Origin: Geodermatophilus pulveris
GTDB lineage: Bacteria; Actinomycetota; Actinomycetes; Mycobacteriales; Geodermatophilaceae
Direction of reading: 5' to 3'
Length of the DNA: 64,000 bases
Assembly: GCF_900188375.1 (NCBI RefSeq)
Contig: NZ_FZOO01000002.1
Coordinates: 600,083-664,082, forward strand
Position numbers and translations under genes: made by a program. Each line of letters starts with the position of its first letter. Positions within the stretch are counted from its first letter, which is position 1. The notes beneath the pieces were generated by a model. That model worked only from the letters and a program-made list of their open reading frames with translations. It made no database searches and was not told the DNA's origin. Shown piece by piece: positions 9,955 through 20,736 of the stretch.

Positions 9955-10188
9955 TCAGACCTTGAGCAGGATGCCGAGGGCGACGATGCAGACGGTCCAG
10001 ACCAGGCCGATGAAGACGGTGAGCCGGTTGAGGTTCTTCTCCACGACGGAGGAGCCGGACAGCTGCGAGGAGACCGCGCCGCCGAACATCGAGGACAGCC
10101 CCCCGCCCTTGCCGCGGTGCAGCAGGATCAGCACCACGAGGACCAGGCTGGTGAGCACCAGCAGCACGTTGAGGACGACCTCCACCAT
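9955..10188 (-). CDS. secG: Preprotein translocase subunit SecG
   Basis: Small subunit of the SecYEG protein-conducting channel, embedded in the plasma membrane. 77 residues with two hydrophobic helices (about 3-23 and 54-75). The diagnostic cytoplasmic loop HRGKGGGLSSMFGG between them is at about 25-38. ATG 10188 is the obvious start. In actinobacteria secG commonly follows tpiA; here a binding-protein gene intervenes. Very likely essential or conditionally essential, as in relatives. Confidence 0.96.
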   Translation of the reverse strand: MVEVVLNVLLVLTSLVLVVLILLHRGKGGGLSSMFGGAVSSQLSGSSVVEKNLNRLTVFIGLVWTVCIVALGILLKV

Positions 10189-10257
10189 GGGCCCGAGGGT
10201 AGCCGACCGCCCGCCCGGCCCCGGGCAGCCGCGGCCCGCGGCCCGCGCCCCGGGCGG

Positions 10258-12021
10258 TCAGCGGACGCCGGCGGTCGCCAGGTCGTAGCCGGTGTAGGGG
10301 CCCATGACCAGGCCGTTGCGCAGTCGCTGGCCGGCCAGCAGCTGCACCCGCGACTCGGCCAGCGGCACGTACGCCGCGCCGGCCGTGGCCGCCGTCGCCA
10401 CCTCGCGCCAGGCGGCGCGGGCGGCCTCCGCGTCCGGCGCCGTGCGGGCGGCGTCGATGAGCGCGTCGACGGCGGGGTCGGCCAGGCGGGCGAAGTTGGT
10501 GTTGCCGACGGTGCTGATGGACCGGCCGTCGACCAGCGGCACGAGGAAGGAGCCGGGGGTGGGCACGTCGGCGGTCCAGGTGGCCAGCACCATGCCGATG
10601 CCGTTGGCGCGTACCCGGTCGGGGTTGCCGACCTCGGTCGCGTAGTAGCTGGCCGCGTCCAGGGCCCGCACCTCCACGCCGATGCCGACGGCCTGCAGCT
10701 GCCCGGCGACCCGGTCGGCGACGGCCACGCCGTTCGGCCCGTCCGGGGTGGCGAGCACGGTGCTGAAGCCCTCGGGCCGCCCGCAGGCGGCCAGCGACTC
10801 GCGGGCGGCGGCCAGGTCGGGGCCGGGGTCGGCCGGCTGCGGCCCGCCCTCGACGCCCTGCGGCCACAGCCGGGCGGTGGGCGTGGCCTCCGCCGGCCCG
10901 CCCAGCGCCTCCTGCACGGCGGCCCGGTCCACGACCGCGGCCACCGCGGCCCGGCAGTCCGGGTCGTCGAACGGGGCGACGTCGGTGGGCAGCGCGAGCA
11001 GCCGGACGACGTTGCCCGGGACCCCGTCGACCCGGTCGGCCAGCGGCACGTCCCCGCCGGTGTCCTCCGCGAGCCGGGCCGTCGTCGGCGCCTGGATCCC
11101 GGTGCCGGAGAGGTCGACGTCGGCGGACCCGGCGAGCAGCGCCTGGTCGCGCAGCAGCCCGGTGAGCCCGGTGCGCACGACCACCCGGTCGGGCAGGGCG
11201 GTGCGGACGTCGTCGGTCGCCGGGTCCCACTGCGGGTTGCGCTCGAGCACGATGCCGGTGACGTCGTCCTGCGCGGTGACCGCGTACGGGCCGGAGGACA
11301 CCGGGTCCCGGCCGTAGTCGGCGCCGGTGTCGAGGTCGATCGGGACCGGGCTGCTGGAGGGCAGCGCCATGACGTAGGGGAAGTCCGGCTGCGGCACGCG
11401 CAGCCGGAAGGTGATGGTGCGGTCGTCCGGCGTCTCCACCGAGGCCAGGCCGAGCCGGCCGGGCGTCTCGTCCTGCCACGGGCCGGCGTAGGGGTCGGCC
11501 GGGTCGTCGAGCAGGTCGACGACCCGGGTGGGGCCACCCACGACGACGTCGGAGGCGAAGGACCGCTCGATGCCGTACTTCAGGTCCCGCGAGGTGATCG
11601 GCTGGCCGGTCTCGAACCGGACGCCCTCGCGCAGGGTGAACGTCCAGGTGGTCCCGCCGTCCGGGGTGCTGCCCAGGTCGGTCGCCAGGTCGGGCACCAG
11701 CTCGCCGGTGCGCCCGGGCCGCGGGTCGTAGCTGACCAGCGTGCGGGTGTAGAGCCGCATGAGGTTCCACACGCCCGGCTGGTAGGACCGCTGCGGGTCC
11801 AGGCTGTCCACCTCGCCGGCCACCACGCGCAGCGTGCCGCCGGTGGCGTCCGACGGGGCCCGGACGCCGCTGACGCCGGCGTCCGGGCCGTCACCGAAGA
11901 CGGGCAGCGCGGCGGCGTCCTCGCCGGCACCGGAGCAGCTGACCGCCGTCCCGACGACCAGCAGCACGGCGGCGGCGACGGCGGCGACCGGCCCGCGGCC
12001 CCGCAGCACCGTGTTCTCCAC
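10258..12021 (-). CDS. ABC transporter substrate-binding lipoprotein, peptide/nickel (family 5)
   Basis: 587-residue extracytoplasmic solute-binding protein of the OppA/DppA family. The N-terminus has a hydrophobic signal segment ending in AVSC, with Cys about 29 as the probable lipidation site. The mature part contains GGTLRVVAGEVDSLDPQRSY, typical of the family start, TWTFTLREGVRFETGQPITS, and a conserved C-terminal region ending in LAESRVQLLAGQRLRNGLV. No permease or ATPase gene is adjacent, so it is an orphan binding protein here. It sits between tpiA (33 bp upstream) and secG (69 bp downstream) on the same strand and may be transcribed with glycolysis genes. Ligand unknown. Confidence 0.86.
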   Translation of the reverse strand: MENTVLRGRGPVAAVAAAVLLVVGTAVSCSGAGEDAAALPVFGDGPDAGVSGVRAPSDATGGTLRVVAGEVDSLDPQRSYQPGVWNLMRLYTRTLVSYDPRPGRTGELVPDLATDLGSTPDGGTTWTFTLREGVRFETGQPITSRDLKYGIERSFASDVVVGGPTRVVDLLDDPADPYAGPWQDETPGRLGLASVETPDDRTITFRLRVPQPDFPYVMALPSSSPVPIDLDTGADYGRDPVSSGPYAVTAQDDVTGIVLERNPQWDPATDDVRTALPDRVVVRTGLTGLLRDQALLAGSADVDLSGTGIQAPTTARLAEDTGGDVPLADRVDGVPGNVVRLLALPTDVAPFDDPDCRAAVAAVVDRAAVQEALGGPAEATPTARLWPQGVEGGPQPADPGPDLAAARESLAACGRPEGFSTVLATPDGPNGVAVADRVAGQLQAVGIGVEVRALDAASYYATEVGNPDRVRANGIGMVLATWTADVPTPGSFLVPLVDGRSISTVGNTNFARLADPAVDALIDAARTAPDAEAARAAWREVATAATAGAAYVPLAESRVQLLAGQRLRNGLVMGPYTGYDLATAGVR

Positions 12022-12054
12022 CCCACCCGCTCCCCGCCGCTCCGGCGGCGGCGG

Positions 12055-12882
12055 TCAGCCGACGTCGGCGGCTGTCCGACAGATCTGCGCGAACTCGTCG
12101 GCGTCCAGGCTGGCGCCACCGACGAGGGCACCGTCGACGTCCGGCCCGGCCAGGATCCCGGCCGTGTTCGCGGCCTTCACCGACCCGCCGTAGAGGATAC
12201 GGACGACCCCGGCCGTCTCCGCGCCGAAACGCTCGGCGAGCCGTGACCGCAGGGCTCCGCACACCTCCTGTGCGTCCTCGGGGGTGGCCACCTCCCCGGT
12301 GCCGATGGCCCACACCGGCTCGTACGCGACGACCAGACCGCTGCCGCCGCCGGGCTCGGTGAGCTGCTCGGCGGTCAGGCCCTCCAGCGCGGCGTCCAGC
12401 TGGCCGGTGCAGTGGGCCACGTGCTCGCCCGAGCGGCGGACCTCCAGCCCCTCGCCCACGCACAGGATCGGCACCAGGCCGTGCCGCAGGGCGGCGCGCA
12501 CCTTGCCGGCCACCACGGCGTCGTCCTCGGCGTGCACCGCCCGCCGCTCGGAGTGCCCGACGACGACGTAGCGGCAGGCCAGCGCGGCGAGCATCGCGCC
12601 GCTGACCTCGCCGGTGTAGGCGCCGGAGTCCTGCACCGAGAGGTCCTGCGCGCCGTAGCCGACCTCCAGCTTGTCGCCGGTGACCAGCGTCTGCACGCTG
12701 CGCAGCGCGGTGAACGGCGGCAGGACGACGACCTCGGCCGCCTCCAGCTCGGGCTCCCGGAGGCTGAAGGCGAGCTTCTGCACCATCCCGATCGCCTCGA
12801 GGTGCGTGAGGTTCATCTTCCAGTTGCCGGCGATGAGCGGCCGGCGTCCCTCCCGGCGGACCGGGGTGCCCCTGCGTGCCAC
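12055..12882 (-). CDS. tpiA: Triosephosphate isomerase
   Basis: Interconverts dihydroxyacetone phosphate and glyceraldehyde 3-phosphate. 275 residues from GTG 12882, TIM-barrel. Catalytic residues are visible: Lys in AGNWKMN (about 20), His in [16 protein letters not shown] (about 110), Glu in [12 protein letters not shown] (about 183), and the phosphate-binding [11 protein letters not shown] near 225. A GGGAGGGG ribosome site precedes the start, 14 bp after the pgk stop. Third gene of gap-pgk-tpiA. Confidence 0.97.
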   Translation of the reverse strand: MARRGTPVRREGRRPLIAGNWKMNLTHLEAIGMVQKLAFSLREPELEAAEVVVLPPFTALRSVQTLVTGDKLEVGYGAQDLSVQDSGAYTGEVSGAMLAALACRYVVVGHSERRAVHAEDDAVVAGKVRAALRHGLVPILCVGEGLEVRRSGEHVAHCTGQLDAALEGLTAEQLTEPGGGSGLVVAYEPVWAIGTGEVATPEDAQEVCGALRSRLAERFGAETAGVVRILYGGSVKAANTAGILAGPDVDGALVGGASLDADEFAQICRTAADVG

Positions 12883-12896
12883 GTGCGTCCCCTCCC

Positions 12897-14090
12897 TCAG
12901 TCGGCGAGCACCGCGAGGCCGGGCAGCTCCCGGCCCTCGAGGTACTCCAGCGACGCGCCGCCGCCGGTGCTGATGTGGCCGTACGCGGACTCGTCCAGGC
13001 CCAGCTGGCGCACCGCGGCCGCGGAGTCCCCGCCGCCGACGACGGACAGCCCGTCGACCGCCGCCACCGCCGCGGCCACCCCGCGGGTGCCGGCCTGGAA
13101 GGGAGTGAGCTCGAAGACGCCCATCGGCCCGTTCCAGAACACGGTGCGGGCCCCACCCAGCTCGCGGCCGAAGGCCTCGACCGTGCGCGGCCCGACGTCC
13201 AGGCCCATCTGGCCGTCGGGGATGGCGTCGACCCCGACCGTCGTCGTCGGCGCGTCCGCGCTGAACTCCGGCGCGCACACGACGTCCAGCGGCAGCACGA
13301 TGCGGTCGCCCGCGTCGGCCAGCAGCCGGCGGCAGGTGTCCACCTGGTCGGCCTCCAGCAGCGACGTCCCGACGCCGTGCCCCTGGGCGGCCAGGAAGGT
13401 GAAGCACATCCCGCCGCCGACCAGCAGCCGGTCCACCTTGGGCAGCAGGGCCTCGATGACGGCGAGCTTGTCGCTGACCTTGGAGCCGCCGAGCACCACG
13501 ACGTAGGGCCGCTCCGGGTCCTGGGTCAGCCGGGTGAGCACGTCGAGCTCCTGGGCGACCAGCCGGCCGGCCACGTGCGGCAGCCGCAGCGCCACGTCGT
13601 ACACCGAGGCGTGCTTGCGGTGCACCGCGCCGAACGCGTCGTCGACGTAGGCGTCGGCCAGCGCGGCCAGCCGGTCGGCCAGCCCGCCCCGCTCGGCGTC
13701 GTCCTTGGCGGTCTCGGCGGCCTCGAAGCGGACGTTCTCCAGCAGCAGCACGTCGCCGTCGCCCAGCCGGCCGGCCCGGGCCTGCGCGTCCTCGCCCGCG
13801 ACGTCGGCGGCCAGCGGCACCTCGACGCCGAGCAGCCCACCGAGCCGCGCGGCGACCGGCGCCAGCGAGTACTGCGGGTCCGGGGCGCCCTTGGGCCGGC
13901 CGAGGTGGGCGGCGACCACGACGCGGGCGCCGGCGTCGCGCAGCGCCTGCAGCGTGGGCAGGCTGGCGCGGATCCGGCCGTCGTCGGTGATCTCCCGGGT
14001 GGCCTTGTCGAGCGGGACGTTCAGGTCGGCGCGCAGCAGCACGCGCCGGCCCGAGACGCCCTCGGCGAGCAGGTCGTCGAGGGTGCGCAT
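12897..14090 (-). CDS. pgk: Phosphoglycerate kinase
   Basis: ATP-forming step of lower glycolysis. 397 residues from ATG 14090. Conserved [13 protein letters not shown] is near residue 15, the substrate-binding AAHLGRPKG near 55, [10 protein letters not shown] near 190, and the nucleotide-binding [11 protein letters not shown] near 355. ATG 14090 lies five bases after the gap stop without a clear ribosome site, which suggests translational coupling to gap. Upstream in-frame codons fall within gap and are not used. Confidence 0.97.
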   Translation of the reverse strand: MRTLDDLLAEGVSGRRVLLRADLNVPLDKATREITDDGRIRASLPTLQALRDAGARVVVAAHLGRPKGAPDPQYSLAPVAARLGGLLGVEVPLAADVAGEDAQARAGRLGDGDVLLLENVRFEAAETAKDDAERGGLADRLAALADAYVDDAFGAVHRKHASVYDVALRLPHVAGRLVAQELDVLTRLTQDPERPYVVVLGGSKVSDKLAVIEALLPKVDRLLVGGGMCFTFLAAQGHGVGTSLLEADQVDTCRRLLADAGDRIVLPLDVVCAPEFSADAPTTTVGVDAIPDGQMGLDVGPRTVEAFGRELGGARTVFWNGPMGVFELTPFQAGTRGVAAAVAAVDGLSVVGGGDSAAAVRQLGLDESAYGHISTGGGASLEYLEGRELPGLAVLAD

Positions 14091-14095
14091 CCGCG

Positions 14096-15115
<1,020 letters not shown>

Positions 15116-15138
15116 TCACGGCGACGTCGTCGCTCGGG

Positions 15139-15178
15139 GGCCGCGCGCGGCGCGCGGCCTCGCTCCCCGTCGACCCTA
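15139..15178 (-). promoter_or_regulatory. Candidate gap promoter and operator-like inverted repeat
   Basis: On the minus strand TAGGGT (15178-15173) fits a TANNNT -10 box about 73 bp before the gap start; no clear -35 is seen. Just downstream in the leader, 15139-15159 is a perfect 10-bp inverted repeat around one central base (GGCCGCGCGC / GCGCGCGGCC), which could be an operator or a leader hairpin. Neither has been tested by comparison. Confidence 0.35.
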
Positions 15179-15229
15179 TCGGTCGCGGCGGACGACGGCT
15201 CCCGCACCTCGGGGCCGGTGACGTGCCGG

Positions 15230-15257
15230 GCGGCCACCCCACGAGCGGGGTGGCCGC
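15230..15257 (-). terminator. Terminator hairpin after whiA
   Basis: GCGGCCACCCC (15230-15240) pairs perfectly with GGGGTGGCCGC (15247-15257) around the loop ACGAGC. It begins three bases after the whiA stop on the minus strand and precedes gap on the same strand, so it probably separates the uvrC-to-whiA transcript from gap. Confidence 0.75.
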
Positions 15258-15260
15258 TCC

Positions 15261-16253
15261 TCACGTCAGCATGTCCTCGGTGACGACGGACTCGGTGTCG
15301 GGGATGCCGAGGTCCTTGGCGCGCTTGTCGGCCATGGCCAGCAGCCGGCGGATGCGGCCGGCGACGGCGTCCTTGGTCATCGGCGGGTCGGCGCGCTGGC
15401 CGAGCTCCTCCAGCGAGGCCTGGCCGTGCTCCAGCCGCAGCCGGCCGGCGACGAGCAGGTGCTCCGGGGCGTCCCCGTCGAGGATCTCCATGGCCCGCTC
15501 CACGCGGGCGCTGGCGGCCACGGCGGCGCGGGCGGAGCGGCGCAGGTTGGCGTCGTCGAAGTTGGCGAGCCGGTTGGCCGTGGCCCGGACCTCGCGGCGC
15601 ATCCGCCGCTCCTCCCAGGCCATCACCGCGTCGTGGGCGCCCATGCGGGTGAGCAGCGCGCTGATGGCGTCGCCGTCGCGCACCACCACCCGGTCGGCGC
15701 CGCGCACCTCGCGGGCCTTGGCGGCGATGCCCAGCCGGCGGGCCGCGCCGACCAGCGCCATCGCGGCCTCCGGGCCGGGGCAGGTGACCTCCAGGGAGGA
15801 CGAGCGGCCGGGCTCGGTCAGCGAGCCGTGCGCCAGGAACGCGCCCCGCCAGGCCGCCTCGGCGTCGTTGATGCCGCCGCTGACCACCGACGGCGGCAAC
15901 CCGCGCACCGGGCGGCCGCGCTGGTCGACCAGCCCGGTCTGGCGGGCCAGGCCCTCGCCGTGCTTGGCGATGCGGACCAGGTAACGCACCCCGCGGCGGA
16001 TGTTGCCGCCGGCCAGCACGCTCACCCCGCTGGTGTAGCCGTAGACCTCGCTGATGTCGCGCCGCAGGCGGCGGGCGACCGAGCCGGTGTCCAGCTCCGC
16101 CTCGATGACCACGCGCCCGCCGACGATGTGCAGTCCGCCGCTGAACCGCAGCAGCGCGGTGACCTCGGCCTTGCGCTCGGAGGTCTTGCTGCACTCCACC
16201 CGCGACAGCTCGTCCTTGACCATGGCCGTCATCGCCATGCCGTCCACCCCCAC
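15261..16253 (-). CDS. whiA: DNA-binding protein WhiA (sporulation/cell-division regulator)
   Basis: WhiA joins a LAGLIDADG-like N-terminal fold to a C-terminal helix-turn-helix. In Streptomyces it acts with WhiB to regulate division and chromosome segregation genes. 330 residues. MVKDELSRV near residue 11 begins the conserved domain. The repeated homing-endonuclease-like fold includes [11 protein letters not shown] near 140, and the HTH lies in [23 protein letters not shown] near 280. Start GTG 16253 follows GGGGGA; ATG 16238 is an alternative. It lies 12 bp after yvcK in the conserved rapZ-yvcK-whiA cluster. Confidence 0.96.
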   Translation of the reverse strand: MGVDGMAMTAMVKDELSRVECSKTSERKAEVTALLRFSGGLHIVGGRVVIEAELDTGSVARRLRRDISEVYGYTSGVSVLAGGNIRRGVRYLVRIAKHGEGLARQTGLVDQRGRPVRGLPPSVVSGGINDAEAAWRGAFLAHGSLTEPGRSSSLEVTCPGPEAAMALVGAARRLGIAAKAREVRGADRVVVRDGDAISALLTRMGAHDAVMAWEERRMRREVRATANRLANFDDANLRRSARAAVAASARVERAMEILDGDAPEHLLVAGRLRLEHGQASLEELGQRADPPMTKDAVAGRIRRLLAMADKRAKDLGIPDTESVVTEDMLT

Positions 16254-16265
16254 GTTCCCCCGGGC

Positions 16266-17348
16266 TCAGCAAGCCCCATGTGCGGTGTTCCCTTCGTCGC
16301 CCCGGCCTGCCGGATCCGGTACGAGGCGGTGCGGTGCCCGTTCCCCGGCCGTCATGCCGCGTGCCGACCCGATCGCCTGCCGGAGGGCTCCGGCCAGGCG
16401 CACCGGGTCGTGCCGCGGCACGCCGCCGTCCTCGGCGACGGGGGCCAGCACGAGCTCGGCACCACACTCACGTACCGCAGACAGGAGACCACAGCGGTCA
16501 ACCACCGATCCCGCGTCCGCGATCACCGTGTGCAACGCCACTTCACCCAGGTGGCTCTGCAGCACCGTCAGGTGCTCCTCCGGGGAGAAGCCGTCGGTCT
16601 CCCCTGGCTGCGGCTCCAGGTTGAGGACGACGACCACCCGGGCGCTGCTGGCCTCCAGCGCGGCGCGCAGCCGCGGCACGAGCAGGTGCGGCAGCACGGA
16701 GGTGTACCAGGAGCCCGGCCCGAGCGAGACGACGTCGGCCGCGGCGATCGCGTCCAGCACCGCCGGGTGCACCGGCGGGTCGTCCGGGGACACCAGGATG
16801 TCGCGCACCCGGCCGGGGGTCGCGGCGATCGCCACCTGCCCGCGGATGGTGCGGGTGCGCGCCGGGTCGTCGGGGTCGGTGCTCTCCACCGTGGCGACGA
16901 GGTCCAGCGGGACGTCGGCCATCGGCAGCACCCGCCCGCGGGCGCCCAGCAGCCGGCACAGGTCGTCCAGCGCGCGTACGCAGTCGCCGCCGTGCAGCTC
17001 GGTGAGCCCGGTGAGGACCAGGTTGCCCACCGGGTGGCCGGCGAGCACCCCGCTGCCACCGAGCCGGTGCTGCAGCAGCGCGGCCGCGTGCCGGGTGTCC
17101 ACGGCGTCGCCGGCCAGCGCGCTGAGCGCCATGCGCAGGTCGCCCGGCGGCAGCACCGGCATCTCCCGGCGGATGCGGCCGGAGGAGCCGCCGTCGTCGG
17201 CGACGGTGACGACGGCGGTGAGGTCCGGCGTGATCCGGCGCCAGGCGCCCAGCGCGGCGGCCAGCCCGTGGCCGCCGCCGAAGGCGACCACGCGCGGCGG
17301 GCGGGCGCCGTTCGCGCCGGCGGGCGGGACGTGCCCGGGTGCGCCCAC
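16266..17348 (-). CDS. yvcK: YvcK/CofD-like gluconeogenesis factor
   Basis: UDP-sugar-binding protein of the YvcK/CuvA family, related to CofD. It influences cell-wall precursor supply during gluconeogenic growth in relatives. 360 residues. The nucleotide-sugar loop VVAFGGGHGLAA is near residue 20, VVTVADDGGSSGRIRRE near 47 is the family signature, and VSLGPGSWYTSVLPHLLVP lies near 210. The GTG start shares its G with the TAG stop of rapZ, so the two are translationally coupled. The C-terminal 30 residues are polar and unconserved in appearance. Confidence 0.95.
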   Translation of the reverse strand: MGAPGHVPPAGANGARPPRVVAFGGGHGLAAALGAWRRITPDLTAVVTVADDGGSSGRIRREMPVLPPGDLRMALSALAGDAVDTRHAAALLQHRLGGSGVLAGHPVGNLVLTGLTELHGGDCVRALDDLCRLLGARGRVLPMADVPLDLVATVESTDPDDPARTRTIRGQVAIAATPGRVRDILVSPDDPPVHPAVLDAIAAADVVSLGPGSWYTSVLPHLLVPRLRAALEASSARVVVVLNLEPQPGETDGFSPEEHLTVLQSHLGEVALHTVIADAGSVVDRCGLLSAVRECGAELVLAPVAEDGGVPRHDPVRLAGALRQAIGSARGMTAGERAPHRLVPDPAGRGDEGNTAHGAC

Positions 17349-18313
17349 TACTCGCGGCCCAGGTCGCGGTGCTGCACGGTGGCGTCTACGCCGTCGGCCT
17401 GCAGCCGGCGGGCGAACTCCTCGGCGATGGCGACGCTGCGGTGCTTGCCGCCGGTGCAGCCGACGGCGAGGGTCAGGTAGCGCTTGCCCTCCCGCCGGTA
17501 GCCGGGGATGAGCAGCCGCAGCACGTCGGTGTAGCGGTCCAGGAACGGCGGGGCGTCCTCCTGGCCGAGCACGTAGTCGCGGACGTCCGGGTCCTGCCCG
17601 GAGCGGGGGCGCAGCTCGGGCAGCCAGTGCGGGTTGGGCAGGAAGCGGGCGTCGACGACCAGGTCGGCGTCCAGCGGCAGGCCGTACTTGAAGCCGAAGC
17701 TGAGCACGGTCGCGGTCAGCTTCGGGGTGCGGCCCTCGCGGGCGAAGGCGTTCTCCAGCGTGGCGCGCAGCTGGTGGACGTTGAGGTCGCTGGTGTCCAC
17801 CCACAGGTCGGCCTCGCCGGCGATGCCGGTCAGCAGGGCCCGCTCGGCGGTGATGCCGTCGGTGAGGGTGCCGCTGCCCTGCAGGGGGTGCTCGCGGCGG
17901 TTGGACTCGTATCGGCGGACCAGCACCTCGTCGCGGGCGTGCACGTAGACGATCCGCGGGCGGTGGCCGGCCGAGGCCAGCACCCGGATGGCCTCCTGCA
18001 GGTCGCTGGAGAAGGCCCGGCTGCGCACGTCGACGACGGCGGCGAACCGGCGGACGTCGCCGCGCGCGCCCAGCTCGACCATCGGCAGCAGCAGCGCCGG
18101 CGGCAGGTTGTCGACGACGAACCAGCCGAGGTCCTCCAGCACCCGCCCGGCGCTGTTCTTGCCGGCGCCGGACAGGCCGGTGACCACGACGACGTCCAGC
18201 GGCGCGGTCTCGGTGGAGGACGGGTCCAGCGGCGCCGGGACGTCGCTGTGCGGGTGGCCGGGCGGGCCGGGCGGCGTGTCCAGGTGCGCGGAGTCGGCGC
18301 CGGCGCTGCTCAC
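17348..18313 (-). CDS. rapZ: RNase adapter protein RapZ (P-loop ATPase)
   Basis: Nucleotide-binding RapZ/YvcJ family protein; in E. coli it regulates GlmS through RNase E, while the role in actinobacteria is less clear. 321 residues with a disordered N-terminus of about 38. The P-loop region reads TGLSGAGKNSAG near residue 45, with Asn where Ser or Thr normally follows the Lys. LGWFVVDNLPP and the C-terminal GCTGGKHRSVAIAEE (near 285) are family hallmarks. GTG 18313 is used. The space upstream to uvrC is filled by tandem repeats, unlike the tight junctions downstream. Confidence 0.94.
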   Translation of the reverse strand: MSSAGADSAHLDTPPGPPGHPHSDVPAPLDPSSTETAPLDVVVVTGLSGAGKNSAGRVLEDLGWFVVDNLPPALLLPMVELGARGDVRRFAAVVDVRSRAFSSDLQEAIRVLASAGHRPRIVYVHARDEVLVRRYESNRREHPLQGSGTLTDGITAERALLTGIAGEADLWVDTSDLNVHQLRATLENAFAREGRTPKLTATVLSFGFKYGLPLDADLVVDARFLPNPHWLPELRPRSGQDPDVRDYVLGQEDAPPFLDRYTDVLRLLIPGYRREGKRYLTLAVGCTGGKHRSVAIAEEFARRLQADGVDATVQHRDLGRE

Positions 18314-18341
18314 GATGCCCCCCGTTCGCTCCCGCGGGGCG

Positions 18342-18484
18342 CTCCGCTCCTCGCTCGGTCGTCCGGGCCGCCTCCGCGGTCGGTCCGCTCCTCGCTCGGT
18401 CGTCCGGGCCGCCTCCGCGGTCGGTCCGCTCCTCGCTCGGTCGTCCAGGCCGCCTCCGCGGTCGGTCCGCTCCTCGCTCGGTCC
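18342..18484. repeat. Tandem repeat, 41-bp unit, about 3.5 copies
   Basis: Units start at 18342, 18383, 18424 and 18465 (last one partial), with only occasional base changes between copies. Each contains GCTCCTCGCTCGG and CCGCCTCCGCGG blocks. The array lies between the uvrC stop and the rapZ start and fuses directly into a second array with a different period. 41 is not a multiple of three and no reading frame is conserved, so it is not coding. Confidence 0.92.
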
Positions 18485-18614
18485 TCGCTGCGATGCTCCC
18501 TCCCTGTCGGCGGCCGCCTCGCTGCGATGCTCCCTGCCTGTCGGCGGCCGCCTCGCTGCGATGCTCCCTGCCTGTCGGCGGCCGCCTCGCTGCGATGCTC
18601 CCGGCCCTGCTCGC
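18483..18614. repeat. Tandem repeat, 34-bp unit, about 3.5 copies
   Basis: Units start at 18483, 18517, 18551 and 18585 (last one truncated at about 18602), nearly identical, each with GCTGCGATGCTCCC followed by TGTCGGCGGCCG. It occupies the first 130 bp after the uvrC stop on the minus strand and adjoins the 41-bp array. Together the two arrays fill almost all of the 301-bp uvrC-rapZ spacer. Confidence 0.92.
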
Positions 18615-20693
18615 TCACGACGCCACCCGGCCGACCTCGGCGGTCGCGCCGGTGCCGCTGCGCGGGGTGCCGCGCTCGGCCGGGCCGGCGGGCGCCGTCG
18701 TCGTCGTCACGACGTCCTCCCCCGGCGCCGCACCCCCGGCCGGGCCCGCCGCGCCCTCCCCCGGCTGGGCGACGGCGGCCAGCACCGCCTCCGCCGTCCG
18801 CCGGCCGATGCCCGGGACGGCGGTCAGCTCCTCGACGGTCGCGGCGCGCAGCCGCTTCAGGGACCCGAACTCCTTCATCAGCGCCTTCCGCCGCGTCTGC
18901 CCGAGACCGGGGACGTCGTCCAACAGGGAGACCAGCATGCTCGTGGAGCGCTTCTGCCGGTGGTAGGTGATCGCGAACCGGTGGGCCTCGTCCCGGATCC
19001 GCTGCAGCAGGTAGAGCGCCTCGGAGGTGCGCGGCAGCACCACCGGGTCGCTCTCGCCGGGCAGCCACACCTCCTCCATGCGCTTGGCCAGGCCGCAGAC
19101 GGCGACGTCGACGATGCCGAGCTCGTCCAGCGAGCGGGCGGCCGCGGCGACCTGCGGCGCGCCGCCGTCGACCACGAGCAGGTTGGGCGGGTAGGCGAAC
19201 CGGCGCGGCCGGCCCTCCTCCGCCGCGACGCCCTGCTCGTCCCTGCGGTCGGCCTCCTCCTTGAGGTGGCGGGCGAACCGGCGGCGCACCACCTCGGCCA
19301 TCGCCGCGGTGTCGTCGGTGCCGTGCTGCACGGAGAACCGGCGGTAGTCCGACCGCTTGGCCAGCCCGTCCTCGAACACGACCATGCTGGCCACCACGTT
19401 GGTCTGCTGGACGTGCGAGACGTCGATGCACTCGATGCGCAGCGGCGCCTCCGGCAGCTCGAGGGCCTCCTGCAGCTCGGCCAGCGCCAGGGAGCGGGCG
19501 GTGAGGTCGCTGGAGCGCTTGACCCGGTGCCGGGCGAAGGCCTCCTGGGCGTTGCGCTCCACGGTCTCCATCAGGGCCCGCTTGTCGCCGCGCTGGGGCA
19601 CCCGCAGGCTGACCCGGCTGCCGCGCAGCTCGGTGAGCAGCTCCTCGTAGACGTCGGCGTCGTGCGGCAGCTCGGGGACGAGCACCTCGCGGGGCACCGA
19701 CTCCCCTGCCTCGCCGGCCCCGGTCGCCTCGTCGACGCCGCCGTACACCTGCAGCAGGAACTGCTCGACCAGCTCGCCGGTGCTGACCTCCTCGACCTTG
19801 TCCACGATCCAGCCGCGCTGGCCGCGCACCCGCCCGCCGCGGACGTGGAAGACCTGCACCGAGGCCTCCAGCTCGTCCTGCGCGAAGGCGACGACGTCGG
19901 CGTCGGTGCCGTCGCCGAGGACGACGGCCTGCTTCTCCATCGCCCGCCGCAGCGCGCCGAGGTCGTCGCGCAGCCGGGCGGCCCGCTCGTACTCCATCGC
20001 CTCGGCGGCCCGGGCCATCTCGCGCTCCAGCCGGCGGACCATCTTCTCGGTGCGCCCGGCCATGAAGTCGCAGAAGCCGTCGACGATCTCCCGGTGCTCC
20101 TCGGCGGAGACCCGGCCGACGCAGGGGGCGGCGCACTTGCCGATGTAGCCGAGCAGGCAGGGCCGGCCGATCTGCCCGGCGCGCTTGAAGACGCCGGTGG
20201 AGCAGGTGCGGGCCGGGAAGACCCGGGTGAGGGTGTCCAGCGTCTCGCGGATGGCCCAGGCGTGCGCGTAGGGGCCGAAGTAGCGGACGCCCTTCTTCTT
20301 CGGGCCGCGCATCACCTGCAGCCGCGGGTACTCCTCGTTGAGCGTCACGGCCAGCGAGGGGTAGCTCTTGTCGTCCCGGTAGCGGACGTTGAACCGCGGG
20401 TCGTACTCCTTGATCCAGTTGTACTCGAGCTGGAGGGCCTCGACCTCGGTGCCGACGACGGTCCACTCGACGCTGGCCGCCGTCGTCACCATCTGCCGGG
20501 TGCGCGGGTGCAGGCCCGCCACGTCGGCGAAGTAGCTGTTCAGCCGCTGCCGGAGGCTCTTGGCCTTGCCGACGTAGACGACCCGGCCGGTGGGGTCGCG
20601 GAAGCGGTAGACCCCCGGGGACTCGGGGATGCTGCCGACCGCGGGACGGTACGTGGACGGGTCGGGCACGGTCCCCAGGTTAGGTGGGGTCAC
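18615..20693 (-). CDS. uvrC: Excinuclease ABC subunit C
   Basis: Makes the dual incisions in nucleotide excision repair. 692 residues. Order: GIY-YIG nuclease ([21 protein letters not shown], residues about 24-44), the Cys-rich [13 protein letters not shown] motif near 180, the UVR domain near 210, the RNase H-like endonuclease with [13 protein letters not shown] near 400, and a C-terminal helix-hairpin-helix pair ([27 protein letters not shown]). The tail after residue about 650 is Ala/Gly/Pro-rich. GTG 20693 is used. No SOS-like operator is obvious upstream. It heads the run toward rapZ but is separated from it by tandem repeats. Confidence 0.97.
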   Translation of the reverse strand: MTPPNLGTVPDPSTYRPAVGSIPESPGVYRFRDPTGRVVYVGKAKSLRQRLNSYFADVAGLHPRTRQMVTTAASVEWTVVGTEVEALQLEYNWIKEYDPRFNVRYRDDKSYPSLAVTLNEEYPRLQVMRGPKKKGVRYFGPYAHAWAIRETLDTLTRVFPARTCSTGVFKRAGQIGRPCLLGYIGKCAAPCVGRVSAEEHREIVDGFCDFMAGRTEKMVRRLEREMARAAEAMEYERAARLRDDLGALRRAMEKQAVVLGDGTDADVVAFAQDELEASVQVFHVRGGRVRGQRGWIVDKVEEVSTGELVEQFLLQVYGGVDEATGAGEAGESVPREVLVPELPHDADVYEELLTELRGSRVSLRVPQRGDKRALMETVERNAQEAFARHRVKRSSDLTARSLALAELQEALELPEAPLRIECIDVSHVQQTNVVASMVVFEDGLAKRSDYRRFSVQHGTDDTAAMAEVVRRRFARHLKEEADRRDEQGVAAEEGRPRRFAYPPNLLVVDGGAPQVAAAARSLDELGIVDVAVCGLAKRMEEVWLPGESDPVVLPRTSEALYLLQRIRDEAHRFAITYHRQKRSTSMLVSLLDDVPGLGQTRRKALMKEFGSLKRLRAATVEELTAVPGIGRRTAEAVLAAVAQPGEGAAGPAGGAAPGEDVVTTTTAPAGPAERGTPRSGTGATAEVGRVAS

Positions 20694-20736
20694 CGACGCT
20701 CCGCCGCCCGAATGACACCGGTGTGTCCCGGCCCGC

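Noticed and set aside
18342..18614. CRISPR array
   Set aside because: Units are head to tail without unique spacers, have two different periods, and no cas genes are nearby.
18310..20466. Open minus-strand frame across uvrC and the tandem repeats, as a 718-residue protein
   Set aside because: It is the wrong frame of uvrC, and the repeats (periods 41 and 34) shift frame, so the translation is Arg/Gly-rich noise.
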